Assembly (NCBI RefSeq): GCF_003574215.1
Contig: NZ_AP018558.1
Coordinates: 530,001-594,000, forward strand
Direction of reading: 5' to 3'
DNA from: Hydrogenophilus thermoluteolus
GTDB taxonomy: Bacteria > Pseudomonadota > Gammaproteobacteria > Burkholderiales > Rhodocyclaceae
DNA: 64,000 nt
Shown here: piece after piece, positions 8,559 through 23,693 of the stretch
How the letters are laid out: each line of letters opens with the position of its first letter
Numbering within the stretch: position 1 is the first letter of the stretch
Position numbers and translations under genes: made by a program
The notes under the pieces: generated by a model
Database searches by the model: none
The model's input: the letters and a program-made list of their open reading frames with translations, nothing else
Told to the model about the DNA's origin: nothing

Positions 8559-9641
8559 ATGATAATACTCAGAAACGTTGTGATGCTGGGTGTGGTCGGT
8601 TTTTTGGCAGCGGGCGCTTGGGCGCAAACCGCGCCAGAGGCGGCGCAGGATGATGCGGCGCTTGCGGTCGGTGTCGTCGAACGGCAACAGGTTCGCGAAC
8701 GCATCGTTGCCGAAGGGGTGATCGAAGCGGTCTTGCAGGCGCGGGTGGCGCCCGAGGTTGCTGGGCGCATCGTCGAGGTGCGCGTCGACGCGGGCACGAA
8801 AGTCAAAGCGGGCGATCTCCTTTTCGTGCTCGACGACACGGCGGTGCGCCAAGAGGTGGCTGCGGCCCGTGCGCGCTTGGCGCAGGCCGAAGCGAACCTG
8901 GCGCAGGCGCGTGCCGAATGGGAACGGGCGAAAAACCTCTTTGCCCAAAAATTCATCAGTGAATCGCGTCTCGATTCGGCGCGCACCGCACTCGATGCGG
9001 CCCAAGCGGAACGCAACGCGGCGCAAGCACAGCTGGCGCGCGCCGAAGCGGCGCTCGCCTATACCCAAGTGAAGGCGCCGTTCGATGGGATAGTCGCGGA
9101 GCGCTACGGGAACCAGGGCGATATGGCGCAGCCCGGGCAGCCGCTCCTCTTGCTCTACCAGCCGGGCGCGTTGCGCGCCGTGGCGCAAGTGCCGCAAGAG
9201 CGGATTCGCGCGTTGGGGCAGCCTCTTGCTGCCCGCGTCGAAGTCCCCGGGCAAGCGCGTGCTTGGAACGCTACCGCGGTGACGGTGCTGCCCGCGGTCG
9301 ACCCGAAGACGCAGACGCAGACCGTGCGTGCCGATCTTCCGCCAGACGCAGGTGATGGGCTGGTTCCCGGGACGTTTGCCCGAATGGAGATCTCCGCAGC
9401 GGGTGGGGAACGGCTCGTCGTGCCGACGCAAGCGATCCTACGGCGTGGCGAATTGACCGCAGTCTATGTCGAAACCGCCAACGGTTGGCGCTTGCGCCAG
9501 GTTCGCCTGGGGGATCGCGTCGATGAGGCGCACGTTCAGGTTCTGGCTGGGCTCGCAGCTGGGGACCGTGTTGCGCTCGACCCGGTGAAAGCGGGGTTGA
9601 TCGCTGCCGAAACGGCGCGTGACAGCGGTGATCGGTCGTGA
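8559..9641 (+). CDS. RND efflux periplasmic adaptor (membrane fusion protein)
   Basis: 360 residues. The signal peptide is cleaved near GAWA-Q (about residue 22). The lipoyl half-motifs VAPEVAGRIVEVRVDAGTKV and VKAPFDGIVAERYGNQGDM flank a long alpha-helical hairpin (about residues 95-165) rich in Ala/Arg/Gln heptads. A beta-barrel and a C-terminal membrane-proximal domain follow. It bridges the RND pump to an outer-membrane channel. The pump gene starts just after it with linked translation. No TolC-type gene is present here, so the channel must come from elsewhere. Substrate unknown. Confidence 0.9.
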   Translation: MIILRNVVMLGVVGFLAAGAWAQTAPEAAQDDAALAVGVVERQQVRERIVAEGVIEAVLQARVAPEVAGRIVEVRVDAGTKVKAGDLLFVLDDTAVRQEVAAARARLAQAEANLAQARAEWERAKNLFAQKFISESRLDSARTALDAAQAERNAAQAQLARAEAALAYTQVKAPFDGIVAERYGNQGDMAQPGQPLLLLYQPGALRAVAQVPQERIRALGQPLAARVEVPGQARAWNATAVTVLPAVDPKTQTQTVRADLPPDAGDGLVPGTFARMEISAAGGERLVVPTQAILRRGELTAVYVETANGWRLRQVRLGDRVDEAHVQVLAGLAAGDRVALDPVKAGLIAAETARDSGDRS

Positions 9642-9651
9642 GGAGCTTGGG

Positions 9652-12969
<3,318 letters not shown>

Positions 12970-13050
12970 TCCGTGATTGCGTAGCGTAACCGGTAACAAA
13001 ATGGCGTTGGTCGTTGGGACAAAGGTTGGTTCAAAAACAAGGAGGCTGCA

Positions 13051-13281
13051 ATGAAGCAAATGACCATCAATCAGTGGGTTCGCGCATTTGCCGGGTTTTT
13101 CGTGCTGTTGTCGTTGGCGCTCGGCGTGGAAGGTTCGCCCCTTTTCGTCAGCAAAAACTTTTTGTGGTTCACAGCGTTCGTGGGTGCGAACCTCTTCCAG
13201 AGTGCGTTCACTGGGCTCTGCCCGCTGGAGAACATCCTGCGCAAACTCGGAGTGCCCGAAAGCGCAGGAGGCTGCCGCTAA
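13051..13281 (+). CDS. DUF2892 (YgaP-type) small membrane protein
   Basis: 76 residues with two hydrophobic helices (FAGFFVLLSLALGV and FLWFTAFVGANLFQSAFTG) and a C-terminal CPLENILRKLG, the usual DUF2892 ending. It has a strong AAGGAGG site 7 nt before the ATG. In other proteins this domain follows a rhodanese domain; here it stands alone. It lies 80 nt behind the RND pump and could share its transcript. An IS5 element begins only 11 nt after its stop. Confidence 0.85.
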   Translation: MKQMTINQWVRAFAGFFVLLSLALGVEGSPLFVSKNFLWFTAFVGANLFQSAFTGLCPLENILRKLGVPESAGGCR

Positions 13282-13291
13282 GAGACTTCTT

Positions 13292-14522
13292 GGGACACAC
13301 TGATTTATTCGCAGATCGATGGGCCGAACTCATCCCTGACATGCGACAATTGAAGTACTGACATTTGATAGGCACTTGACGATGCAAGCGAGCTTTTCCG
13401 AACTTGAATATGCGAGCAAGAAGAAAGTGACGCGGCGCGACCGGTTTCTTGCCGAAATCGATGCGGTAACGCCTTGGTCGGCGCTGGTGGCTGAGATCGA
13501 ACCGTTCTACCCGAAGGGAACCGGACGAGGCCGGCCGCCGATTGGCGTGGAACGCATGCTGCGCATGTATATTGCCCACCAGTGCTTCGGATTGTCCGAT
13601 GAAGGGATCGAAGACGCCATCTACGACAGCCAGGCCATCCGGCGCTTCGTTGGCATCGACCTGTCGCGGGAGTCTGCGCCCGATGCCACCACCCTGCTCA
13701 AGTTTCGCCGCCTGCTGGAAAAGCACCATCTGACCGAGCGCATCTTTGCTGCCATCAATACCGTGCTGGCGCAGAAGGGTTTGATCCTCAAGGAAGGCAC
13801 GGTCGTTGATGCCACGATCATCGCCGCACCGTCCTCGACCAAGAACCGAAGCGGCAAGCGCGATCCGGAAATGCATCAAACCAAGAAGGGCAATCAGTGG
13901 TACTTTGGCATGAAAGCCCACATTGGCGTCGATGCCGAAACCGGCATCACCCACACGCTGGTGACCACCCCGGCCAACACCAATGATGTCACCCAAGCCC
14001 ATGCCCTGCTGCATGGAGAAGAGAAAGTGGCCTTTGGCGATGCGGGCTACCAGGGCGTCGAGAAGCGGCAAGAGAACCGCAACGGCAAGGTTCGATGGGA
14101 AGTCGCGATGCGTCCGGGCAAACGCAAGGCGCTGCCGAAGACGGCGATGGGCAGATTGATCGACAAGATCGAGCAACTCAAGGCAAGCGTGCGTGCCAAG
14201 GTCGAGCACCCGTTTCACATCGTCAAGAACCTCTTCGGCATGAAGAAGGTACGCTACAAGGGATTGGCGAAGAACACTGCGCAGCTCTACACGCTCTTTG
14301 GGTTGGCGAATCTGCTGATCGCCAAGCGGCAATTGTTTGCACTCAACGCCCAAGGTGCGTCCTGAGAGGGGCGAAATGAGGAAATTCGCCGAGAAACGGG
14401 GCGAAAGCCAGCCGAAAATGGCGGCAAAAAAGACATTTCTTGCCCACCGAGGTGTGAATGTCGAAGGGATGCGGTCACTCTCGCTCATTTCCAGTAAAAT
14501 GCTGATTTGTTCAGCGTGTCCC
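13292..14522 (+). mobile_element. IS5-family insertion sequence
   Basis: About 1.23 kb bounded by imperfect inverted repeats: GGGACACACTGA at the left and, on the other strand, GGGACACGCTGA at the right. It carries one intact transposase gene. The flanking bases (TCTT on the left, TAGC on the right) do not form the 4-bp duplication expected of a simple insertion. The right flank is the middle of a coding frame, so the element probably deleted neighbouring DNA. Confidence 0.85.
13382..14365 (+). CDS. IS5-family transposase
   Basis: 327 residues and apparently intact. The N-terminal DUF772-like part contains GRPPIGVERMLRMYIAHQCF. The DDE catalytic residues are visible in VVDATIIAAP, AFGDAGYQGVEKR and KVEHPFHIVKN, followed by KVRYKGLAKNTAQLYTLF. 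The first ATG, at 13382, is taken; a TTG two codons earlier is possible. The full-length frame suggests the element is young or still mobile. Confidence 0.93.
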   Translation: MQASFSELEYASKKKVTRRDRFLAEIDAVTPWSALVAEIEPFYPKGTGRGRPPIGVERMLRMYIAHQCFGLSDEGIEDAIYDSQAIRRFVGIDLSRESAPDATTLLKFRRLLEKHHLTERIFAAINTVLAQKGLILKEGTVVDATIIAAPSSTKNRSGKRDPEMHQTKKGNQWYFGMKAHIGVDAETGITHTLVTTPANTNDVTQAHALLHGEEKVAFGDAGYQGVEKRQENRNGKVRWEVAMRPGKRKALPKTAMGRLIDKIEQLKASVRAKVEHPFHIVKNLFGMKKVRYKGLAKNTAQLYTLFGLANLLIAKRQLFALNAQGAS

Positions 14523-14523
14523 T

Positions 14524-15084
14524 AGCCAGGTCAAGACGCTGGAGAAGGTGTTGCGCGCGCCGTTTTCCGACAAGGAACATCAGCGCCTGATCCAACTGGC
14601 TGCCAACTGGCGTTCGCTGCTGGCCTTTGACGACGGCGCCCCGAAACTGGCCGATGCGCTGGAGGTGTTCATCGCCGCCTACCGGCAGCGCTCACCCGAC
14701 CAGGAGAGGCTGCACGACGAGGTGGTCTTCCAAGCCGGCGTCTACCGCATGGGCCATTGGGCGCTGGTCAAGCACTTCATCCCCGGCGTCACCGATTGCC
14801 TGGACAACTTCGGCAGCGTCCTGCCCAAGTACCGCGAAGCCTTCAAACGCCGATACGAGGCCGAGGGCAACCTGTCGGTCGAGGCGCAGTCGCAACTGCT
14901 CAAGGCCCAGTACGCCATGATCCCCAACCGCCGTGATCCGTACCGGCACGAGGAGATGAAACGCCGAGGGTTGGTTACCGCCGACGGCATCGTGCCGATG
15001 GGCGTGAAGGAAGCGCTGGCGTTGATTGAGCGCGAGGAGGCGCAGGCCGAGACACTCTTCACCATTCGCTGGGCCGTCGTCTGA
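14524..15084 (+). pseudogene. C-terminal remnant of a gene cut by the IS5 element
   Basis: The frame is open through the IS boundary (about 187 codons) with no proper start: a GTG at 14548 exists but lacks a ribosome site, and coding-like sequence continues upstream of it to the IS end. Visible parts include FIAAYRQRSPDQERLHDEVV, HFIPGVTDCLDNFG and a charged C-terminus. I do not recognise the family. It lies 43 nt upstream of the methyltransferase and has the same codon style, so it was probably the first gene of the restriction-modification operon, now decapitated. Confidence 0.6.
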
Positions 15085-15127
15085 CGAAGCGACGCGCCCG
15101 CCAACGATTCAACAGGACCACCACGCA

Positions 15128-18459
<3,332 letters not shown>

Positions 18460-18460
<1 letters not shown>

Positions 18461-19572
18461 TGGCTCCGGTCCATTACCACGAGGGCCGGTTCCCCCCGCG
18501 GGAGCTGGACTGGCCGCGGCTTATCCCGCTGATCGGTCCGGCGGCCGCGGCAGTCGCCCGTTATGATGGCATGCTGGCCGCCGTGCCGAACCCGGACATC
18601 CTGCTCTCGCCGCTGACCACCCAGGAAGCGGTGCTCTCGTCGCGTATCGAAGGTACCCAGGCCACGATGGGCGAGGTGCTGGAGTTCGAGGCGGGCCGGG
18701 AGGACATTTCCCCCGAGCGCCGCGAGGACATCCGCGAAGTACTGAACTACCGTGCGGCAATGCGCGAGGCCGAGCGACTCCTGGCAGAGTTGCCCCTGTC
18801 CCAGCGGGTGATCCGCGAGATGCACCGGGTGCTGCTAGACGGGGTGCGGGGCCAAAATAAGGCGCCGGGGGAGTACAGGCGCATTCCCAACTGGATTGGC
18901 CCAAGCGGCTGCGCCATCGAGCAGGCGAGGTTCGTCCCCATCGGCGCCGACAAGCTACCCGATGCCATGAGCGCCTGGGAGAGATACCTGCACGAGGAGG
19001 CGCCAGACCGGCTGATCCAGCTTGCCATCCTCCACGCAGAGTTCGAGGCCCTGCACCCGTTCCTGGACGGCAACGGCCGGCTGGGGCGTATGCTGGTGCC
19101 CCTCTTCCTGTGGCAGAAGGGCCTGATTCGGCGGCCCATGTTCTACCTCAGCGCCTGGCTGGAGGCACACCGGGACGAGTACTACGAACGGCTGCTGGCC
19201 GTCTCCCGGGACGACGACTGGACGGGATGGTGCGGCTTCTTCCTGGAAGCCGTGCGGACCCAGGCTGAGGAGAACCTGCGTCGTACGCAGGCCATCCTCG
19301 AACTGCATGGGAGCCTCAAACTCCGCCTGCCGGAGATGACCCGCTCCCAGTACGCGGTCCACGCCCTGGAGTGGCTGTTTGCCCGCCCCATCTTCAGCGC
19401 CTCGGACTTCGTCCAGATGGCCGGCATCCCGGCGCCGACCGCCCGGCGGTTTCTGGGCGTCCTCAAAAAACACAAGATTATCAAAGAGTTAATGGAGTCC
19501 AGCGGGCGCCGCTCAGCGGTGCTGGTCTTTCCGGCGCTGCTCAACATCGCCGAAGGCAGGGAGGTGTTTTGA
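18460..19572 (+). CDS. Fic-family adenylyltransferase-type protein
   Basis: 370 residues. The Fic catalytic motif is complete, HPFLDGNGRLGR at 199-210, with the histidine and the acidic residue needed for AMP transfer. The N-terminal Fic_N region carries SSRIEG (60-65), matching the inhibitory (S/T)xxxE(G/N) helix of self-inhibited class II Fic proteins. A winged-helix-like C-terminus (SASDFVQMAGIPAPTARRFL) suggests DNA binding. It lies between the methyltransferase and restriction genes with 1-nt overlaps, so it is built into the restriction operon rather than being a stray toxin. The target protein is unknown. Confidence 0.9.
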
Positions 19573-19682
19573 TGCTCACCCATTCACAACAAGGCGCCTT
19601 GTCGATCACTTTGTTATCAAAAATGATCAACAAACGCCGTAGCTGCTATCCAGTGAGCGACAAGCGGAAGGAGGCTGCCTGA
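19572..19682 (+). CDS. Candidate 36-residue protein between fic and res
   Basis: The ATG overlaps the last base of the fic stop and the TGA overlaps the first base of the res start, so the ORF exactly fills the gap. AGGGAGGT precedes the start by about 7 nt. The peptide starts MLTHSQQGALSITLL, is basic, has no membrane helix and ends KRKEAA. It may be a real small protein or a translated linker carrying ribosomes to res, whose own site (AAGGAGG) lies inside its last codons. No homologue is known to me. Confidence 0.5.
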   Translation: MLTHSQQGALSITLLSKMINKRRSCYPVSDKRKEAA

Positions 19683-22600
19683 TGCCGCGCGGACGTCCTC
19701 GCAAGAACGATGCAGCTTCGCCCAAGGCGTCTGCGCGCGACCGGGCCGCCGCGGCCCGCGCGTCGTTGCCGTTCAACCGCAAGCTCGCCCTCAACCAGTG
19801 GCTGCTCGGCCTGTTCGGGGTCGAGCGTTTCGACCAGCTTGCCGTCCATTTGAAGGATGAGTCGCTGGAAGGACTGGACGCGGACAACATCCACCGCTTC
19901 CACCAGGCCCTTTGCCTGCATCTGCCCCCGGAGAACAGGCCGGAGCTGACGGACGAGCAGCTGCTGGAGTACGACCAGGCCATCGTTTCGGTCACGCAAC
20001 ACCTCAACGACCGGCGCATCACCCGGGGCGAAGAACCGATCGTCTGGAAGTACTTCCAGTACCTGGCGCTGCTGTTCACGGAGATCTACCTCGACCGCTA
20101 CTTCCGCGACCCCGCCGGCCTGCGGCAGGCGCTCAACGCGCGCATTGCGGCGCTGAACGAGACGCTCCCGGAAGCGGACCGGATCACGGCACTGGAGGAG
20201 TCCGAGGATCCCCGTCTCCAGCTCAACAAGATCGCCTTCTGGATGGCCACCGGCAGCGGCAAGACGCTGCTCATGCATGCCAACATCCTCCAGTACCAGC
20301 GGTTTCTGGAAACACATGGTCTTTCGCGCGAGCTGAACCGGATCATCCTGCTCACGCCCAATGAGGGGCTGTCGCAGCAGCATCTGCGCGAGTTCCAGAA
20401 GTCGGGTATCGAGGCGGAGATCTTCAACAAGGACGGACGCGGCCTGTTCGCCGGTCGTGCGGTGGAAATCCTGGAGGTCACCAAGCTGAAGGAGGAGACG
20501 GGCGAGAAGACAGTGGCGGTGGATGCCTTCGAGGGCAACAACCTTGTCCTCGTCGATGAAGGGCACCGCGGTGCTTCGGCAGGCGGCGACGGGGCCTGGA
20601 TGAAGTTCCGCAACGCGCTGTGCGAAAAGGGCTTCTCGTTCGAATATTCCGCCACCTTCGGCCAGGCCGTGGCCGGAAACCGACAGCTGACCGACCTCTA
20701 CGCGCGCAGCACGCTGTTCGACTATTCCTATCGCTGGTTCTACGGCGACGGTTTCGGCAAGGACTATCACATCCTCAACCTGGAGGACGATCGCAACGAG
20801 GAATGGATGAGGACCTACCTCACCGCCTGCCTGCTGTCGTTCTTCCAGCAGCAGCGGCTGTACCGGGAACAGGAAGCGAGCCTGCGCCCGTTCAACATCG
20901 AAAAGCCGTTGTGGGTCTTCGTGGGCGGCAGCGTCAACGCCGTACGCAAGGAGGACAAGAAGGATGTGTCCGACGTCGTGGCCATCCTGAAGTTCCTGGC
21001 CACCTACGTGGCGAATCGCAAGGACAGCACCGAGCGCATCCGACGCGTGCTGAAGGAGGGGTTGGTGACGGCCACCGGCAAGAAACTGTTCACGGGCCGT
21101 TTCGCCTACCTGAACACCTGCGGTCTGTCGCCCGAACAGATCTTCGACGAAACACTGGCGACCCTGTTCAACGCTCCCGCAGGCGGCCTGCTGCACGTCG
21201 AGAACCTGAAGGGTGCCGCCGGCGAAATCGGCGTGCGCGTGGGCGACAACGCGTTCTTTGGCGTCATCAACGTCGGTGACGACACCAAGCTGGTGAAGCT
21301 GTGCGAAACCAGCGGCTTGCATGTCGCCGAGCGGGAATTCTCCGGATCGTTGTTCCACGAGCTGGACAAGCCGCACTCCGCCATCAACGTGCTCATTGGT
21401 TCGAAGAAGTTCACCGAGGGCTGGAGCAGCTGGCGTGTGAGCACCATGGGACTGATGAACGTTGGGCGCAGCGAGGGCGCGCAGATCATCCAGCTCTTCG
21501 GCCGCGGTGTGCGGTTGAAGGGTTACGGCATGAGCCTCAAGCGCAGCGTGCGTGCAACCCTCCCCGCGGCGCTGAAACGGCCCAGGTACATCGACCTGCT
21601 CGAAACGCTGCATATCTTCGGCGTCCGTGCCGACTACATGGAACAGTTCCGGAAGTTCCTGGAAGATGAAGGATTACCCGCCAACGAAGAACGCATCGAA
21701 TTCATCCTGCCGGTCATCCGGAACCTGGGCACGAAGCCGCTCAAGACGATCCGTCTCAAGAAAGAGATCAACGGCGTCAAGACCGAATTTGGCGACGCCT
21801 TCCGCAAGCTGGGGCCGGTTCCGACCCTCCAGCCCCCGCGCCCCGACCTTGAGCCCGCCACGGCCTATCTGCAGAAGAACCAGGTGGTGCTGAACTGGTA
21901 CCCGAAGATCCAGGCCATGAAGTCCGACGGGGTATCGGGCAGCGAGGACGAAGGCGCCCCCAATGAGGCGCACCTGACGAAGCAGCACATCGCCTTCCTG
22001 GACCTCGACCAGCTGTACTTCGACCTCGAACGTTTCAAGGCCGAGCGTGGCTGGTACAACCTCAACCTGCCCCGTTCCGGCATCGCTGCTTTGCTGATGG
22101 ACACCAGCTGGTACCGGCTGCTGATCCCCGCGTCGGAGCTGGCCTTCGACGCGTTCGAAAAGGTGCGCGTATGGCAGGAGATCGCCCAGGCCCTGCTGCG
22201 CAAGTACGTGGAGCGCTACTACACCTTCCGCAAGCGCGAATGGGAACTTCCGCACCTGGAGTACCGTGAACTCACCGAGGACGATCCCAACTTCCCATCC
22301 ATCCTGAGTGAAGATGGCGCCGAATGCGGCTATCGGATCCTGATCGAGGAATCGAAGCAGGAAATCGTCGCAAAACTGAAAGAGCTGAAAGAGGCCATCG
22401 AGCAAGGGAATCTGAAGGACTGGGAGTTCCGTGGCCTCAAAGCGATCTGGTTCGAGCGACACCTCTACCAGCCGTTGCTGTTCCTGGACGGCAGTGTAGT
22501 GGAAATCTCACCCGCCCCGCTCAACAAGGGCGAGCGCCGGTTCATCGAGGACCTGAAGGCGTTCCACGACGCCAACCCCGACTATTTTGCAGAACGGGAG

Positions 22601-23011
22601 CTCTACCTGCTGCGCAACCTGAGCAAGGGCCGTGGCGTCGGCTTCTTCGAGGCTGGCAACTTCCACCCGGACTTCATCATCTGGCAGGTCGAAGAGCAGC
22701 CCGAAGGCGAGCGGCAGCGCGTGACCTTTGTGGACCCCAAAGGCATCCGCAACGTCGGCCTCCAGGATCCCAAGATCAGCTTCTACGAAACGGTCAAGGA
22801 GATCGAGAAGCGGCTGGGGCAGCCTGATGTTGTGCTCGAGTCCTTCATCGTCTCGAACACGCCCTCGCATGAAATGAGCAAGCTTTGGGGCATCACGAAA
22901 GACGAAATGCAGAAAAAACACATCCTGTTTCAGGAGGAAGACAGGGAGACGTACATCCGCGAATTGCTCGAGCCGGTAATCCCCCCGCAAAACCAGTGCG
23001 CTGAGAAGTAG
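19682..23011 (+). CDS. Type III-like restriction enzyme (Res): helicase plus nuclease
   Basis: 1109 residues. Superfamily 2 helicase motifs: Walker A ATGSGKT (189-195), DEGH (292-295), SATF, and motif VI in QIIQLFGRGVRLKG. The C-terminal PD-(D/E)XK nuclease shows Glu990 (FFEAGNF), Pro-Asp997 (HPDFIIW) and Asp1018-Pro-Lys1020 (FVDPKG), so cleavage activity looks intact. Strong AAGGAGG upstream. The last residues (PPQNQCAEK) lie right against the IS3 start and might be contributed by the element. With mod it should form a type III-like restriction system. Confidence 0.88.
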   Translation: MPRGRPRKNDAASPKASARDRAAAARASLPFNRKLALNQWLLGLFGVERFDQLAVHLKDESLEGLDADNIHRFHQALCLHLPPENRPELTDEQLLEYDQAIVSVTQHLNDRRITRGEEPIVWKYFQYLALLFTEIYLDRYFRDPAGLRQALNARIAALNETLPEADRITALEESEDPRLQLNKIAFWMATGSGKTLLMHANILQYQRFLETHGLSRELNRIILLTPNEGLSQQHLREFQKSGIEAEIFNKDGRGLFAGRAVEILEVTKLKEETGEKTVAVDAFEGNNLVLVDEGHRGASAGGDGAWMKFRNALCEKGFSFEYSATFGQAVAGNRQLTDLYARSTLFDYSYRWFYGDGFGKDYHILNLEDDRNEEWMRTYLTACLLSFFQQQRLYREQEASLRPFNIEKPLWVFVGGSVNAVRKEDKKDVSDVVAILKFLATYVANRKDSTERIRRVLKEGLVTATGKKLFTGRFAYLNTCGLSPEQIFDETLATLFNAPAGGLLHVENLKGAAGEIGVRVGDNAFFGVINVGDDTKLVKLCETSGLHVAEREFSGSLFHELDKPHSAINVLIGSKKFTEGWSSWRVSTMGLMNVGRSEGAQIIQLFGRGVRLKGYGMSLKRSVRATLPAALKRPRYIDLLETLHIFGVRADYMEQFRKFLEDEGLPANEERIEFILPVIRNLGTKPLKTIRLKKEINGVKTEFGDAFRKLGPVPTLQPPRPDLEPATAYLQKNQVVLNWYPKIQAMKSDGVSGSEDEGAPNEAHLTKQHIAFLDLDQLYFDLERFKAERGWYNLNLPRSGIAALLMDTSWYRLLIPASELAFDAFEKVRVWQEIAQALLRKYVERYYTFRKREWELPHLEYRELTEDDPNFPSILSEDGAECGYRILIEESKQEIVAKLKELKEAIEQGNLKDWEFRGLKAIWFERHLYQPLLFLDGSVVEISPAPLNKGERRFIEDLKAFHDANPDYFAERELYLLRNLSKGRGVGFFEAGNFHPDFIIWQVEEQPEGERQRVTFVDPKGIRNVGLQDPKISFYETVKEIEKRLGQPDVVLESFIVSNTPSHEMSKLWGITKDEMQKKHILFQEEDRETYIRELLEPVIPPQNQCAEK

Positions 23012-23036
23012 AGAGTCTCGAAGGAGAATCTCTACG

Positions 23037-23303
23037 ATGAAGAAATCGCGTTTCACTGACAGCCAGATCATCGACGCGCTCAAGCGGGCGGAGGCTGGTC
23101 TGAGCGTGCCCGATCTGTGCCGCGAACTGGGCATCAGCTCGGCGACCTTCTACAAGTGGCGGGCCAAGTACGGCGGCATGGACGCCTCGCTCATGGCGCG
23201 CATGAAGGAGTTGGAGGAGGAGAACCGGCGGCTGCGCAAGATGTACGTCGAGGAAAAGCTCAAGGCCGAGGTCGTGGCGGAGGCTCTTGCAAAAAAGTGG
23301 TGA
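23037..23303 (+). CDS. IS3-family transposase OrfA
   Basis: 88 residues with an HTH_8-type helix-turn-helix (FTDSQIIDALKRAEAGLSVP, then CRELGISSATFYKWRAKYGG) and a leucine-zipper-like tail of the IS407 type. The frame ends in GCAAAAAAGTGGTGA; the A6G run is the usual -1 slippage site that fuses OrfA to OrfB. OrfB is broken, so the element cannot move by itself. Confidence 0.88.
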   Translation: MKKSRFTDSQIIDALKRAEAGLSVPDLCRELGISSATFYKWRAKYGGMDASLMARMKELEEENRRLRKMYVEEKLKAEVVAEALAKKW

Positions 23304-23570
23304 AGCCATCTCGCCGGCGCGAGATGGCACAACGAGCCGTGCAGCAGCGCGGGCTGTCGATCCGGGCGGCTTGTCAAGCCTTTCGGATCAGCCAGGCCTG
23401 CTACCGCTACGAGGCCCGGCGCGACACCGAAGACGAGGAGATCGCCAACCGTATCCTTGCCATCGACTACGACAATTTCAAAAACAGTGTCGAGATCATG
23501 ACCTGCACGCAGCGTACGCGCGCGTCTGGGGGATCATGTACGCGTTGCAGCAAGGTTCATAAGTTCGATC
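23297..23570 (+). pseudogene. IS3 OrfB remnant joined to an unidentified gene end
   Basis: In the -1 frame the OrfB N-terminus is recognisable (KPSRRREMAQRAVQQRGLSI, QACYRYEARRDTEDEEIANR) but homology stops near 23459, before any DDE residue. What follows reads IDYDNFKNSV in the same frame, then, after a frameshift, HDLHAAYARVWGIMYALQQG and a stop near 23562. This looks like the end of another gene that I cannot name. Two broken genes therefore meet here. Confidence 0.6.
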
Positions 23571-23693
23571 TCATCATGCTCGCACTTACGTGGAGCGGCA
23601 AAGTATCGGAATGGAGTTGGCGAGTTTGGCGCATGAAGGAAGTTTTCTATTTGTGCGAAAATGGTCGCAACAGGCGGCTTGCAGGAAACGACC

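Noticed and set aside
13284..14526. Target-site duplication around the IS5 element
   Set aside because: The four bases on each side (TCTT and TAGC) do not match, and shifting the boundary by a base or two does not help.
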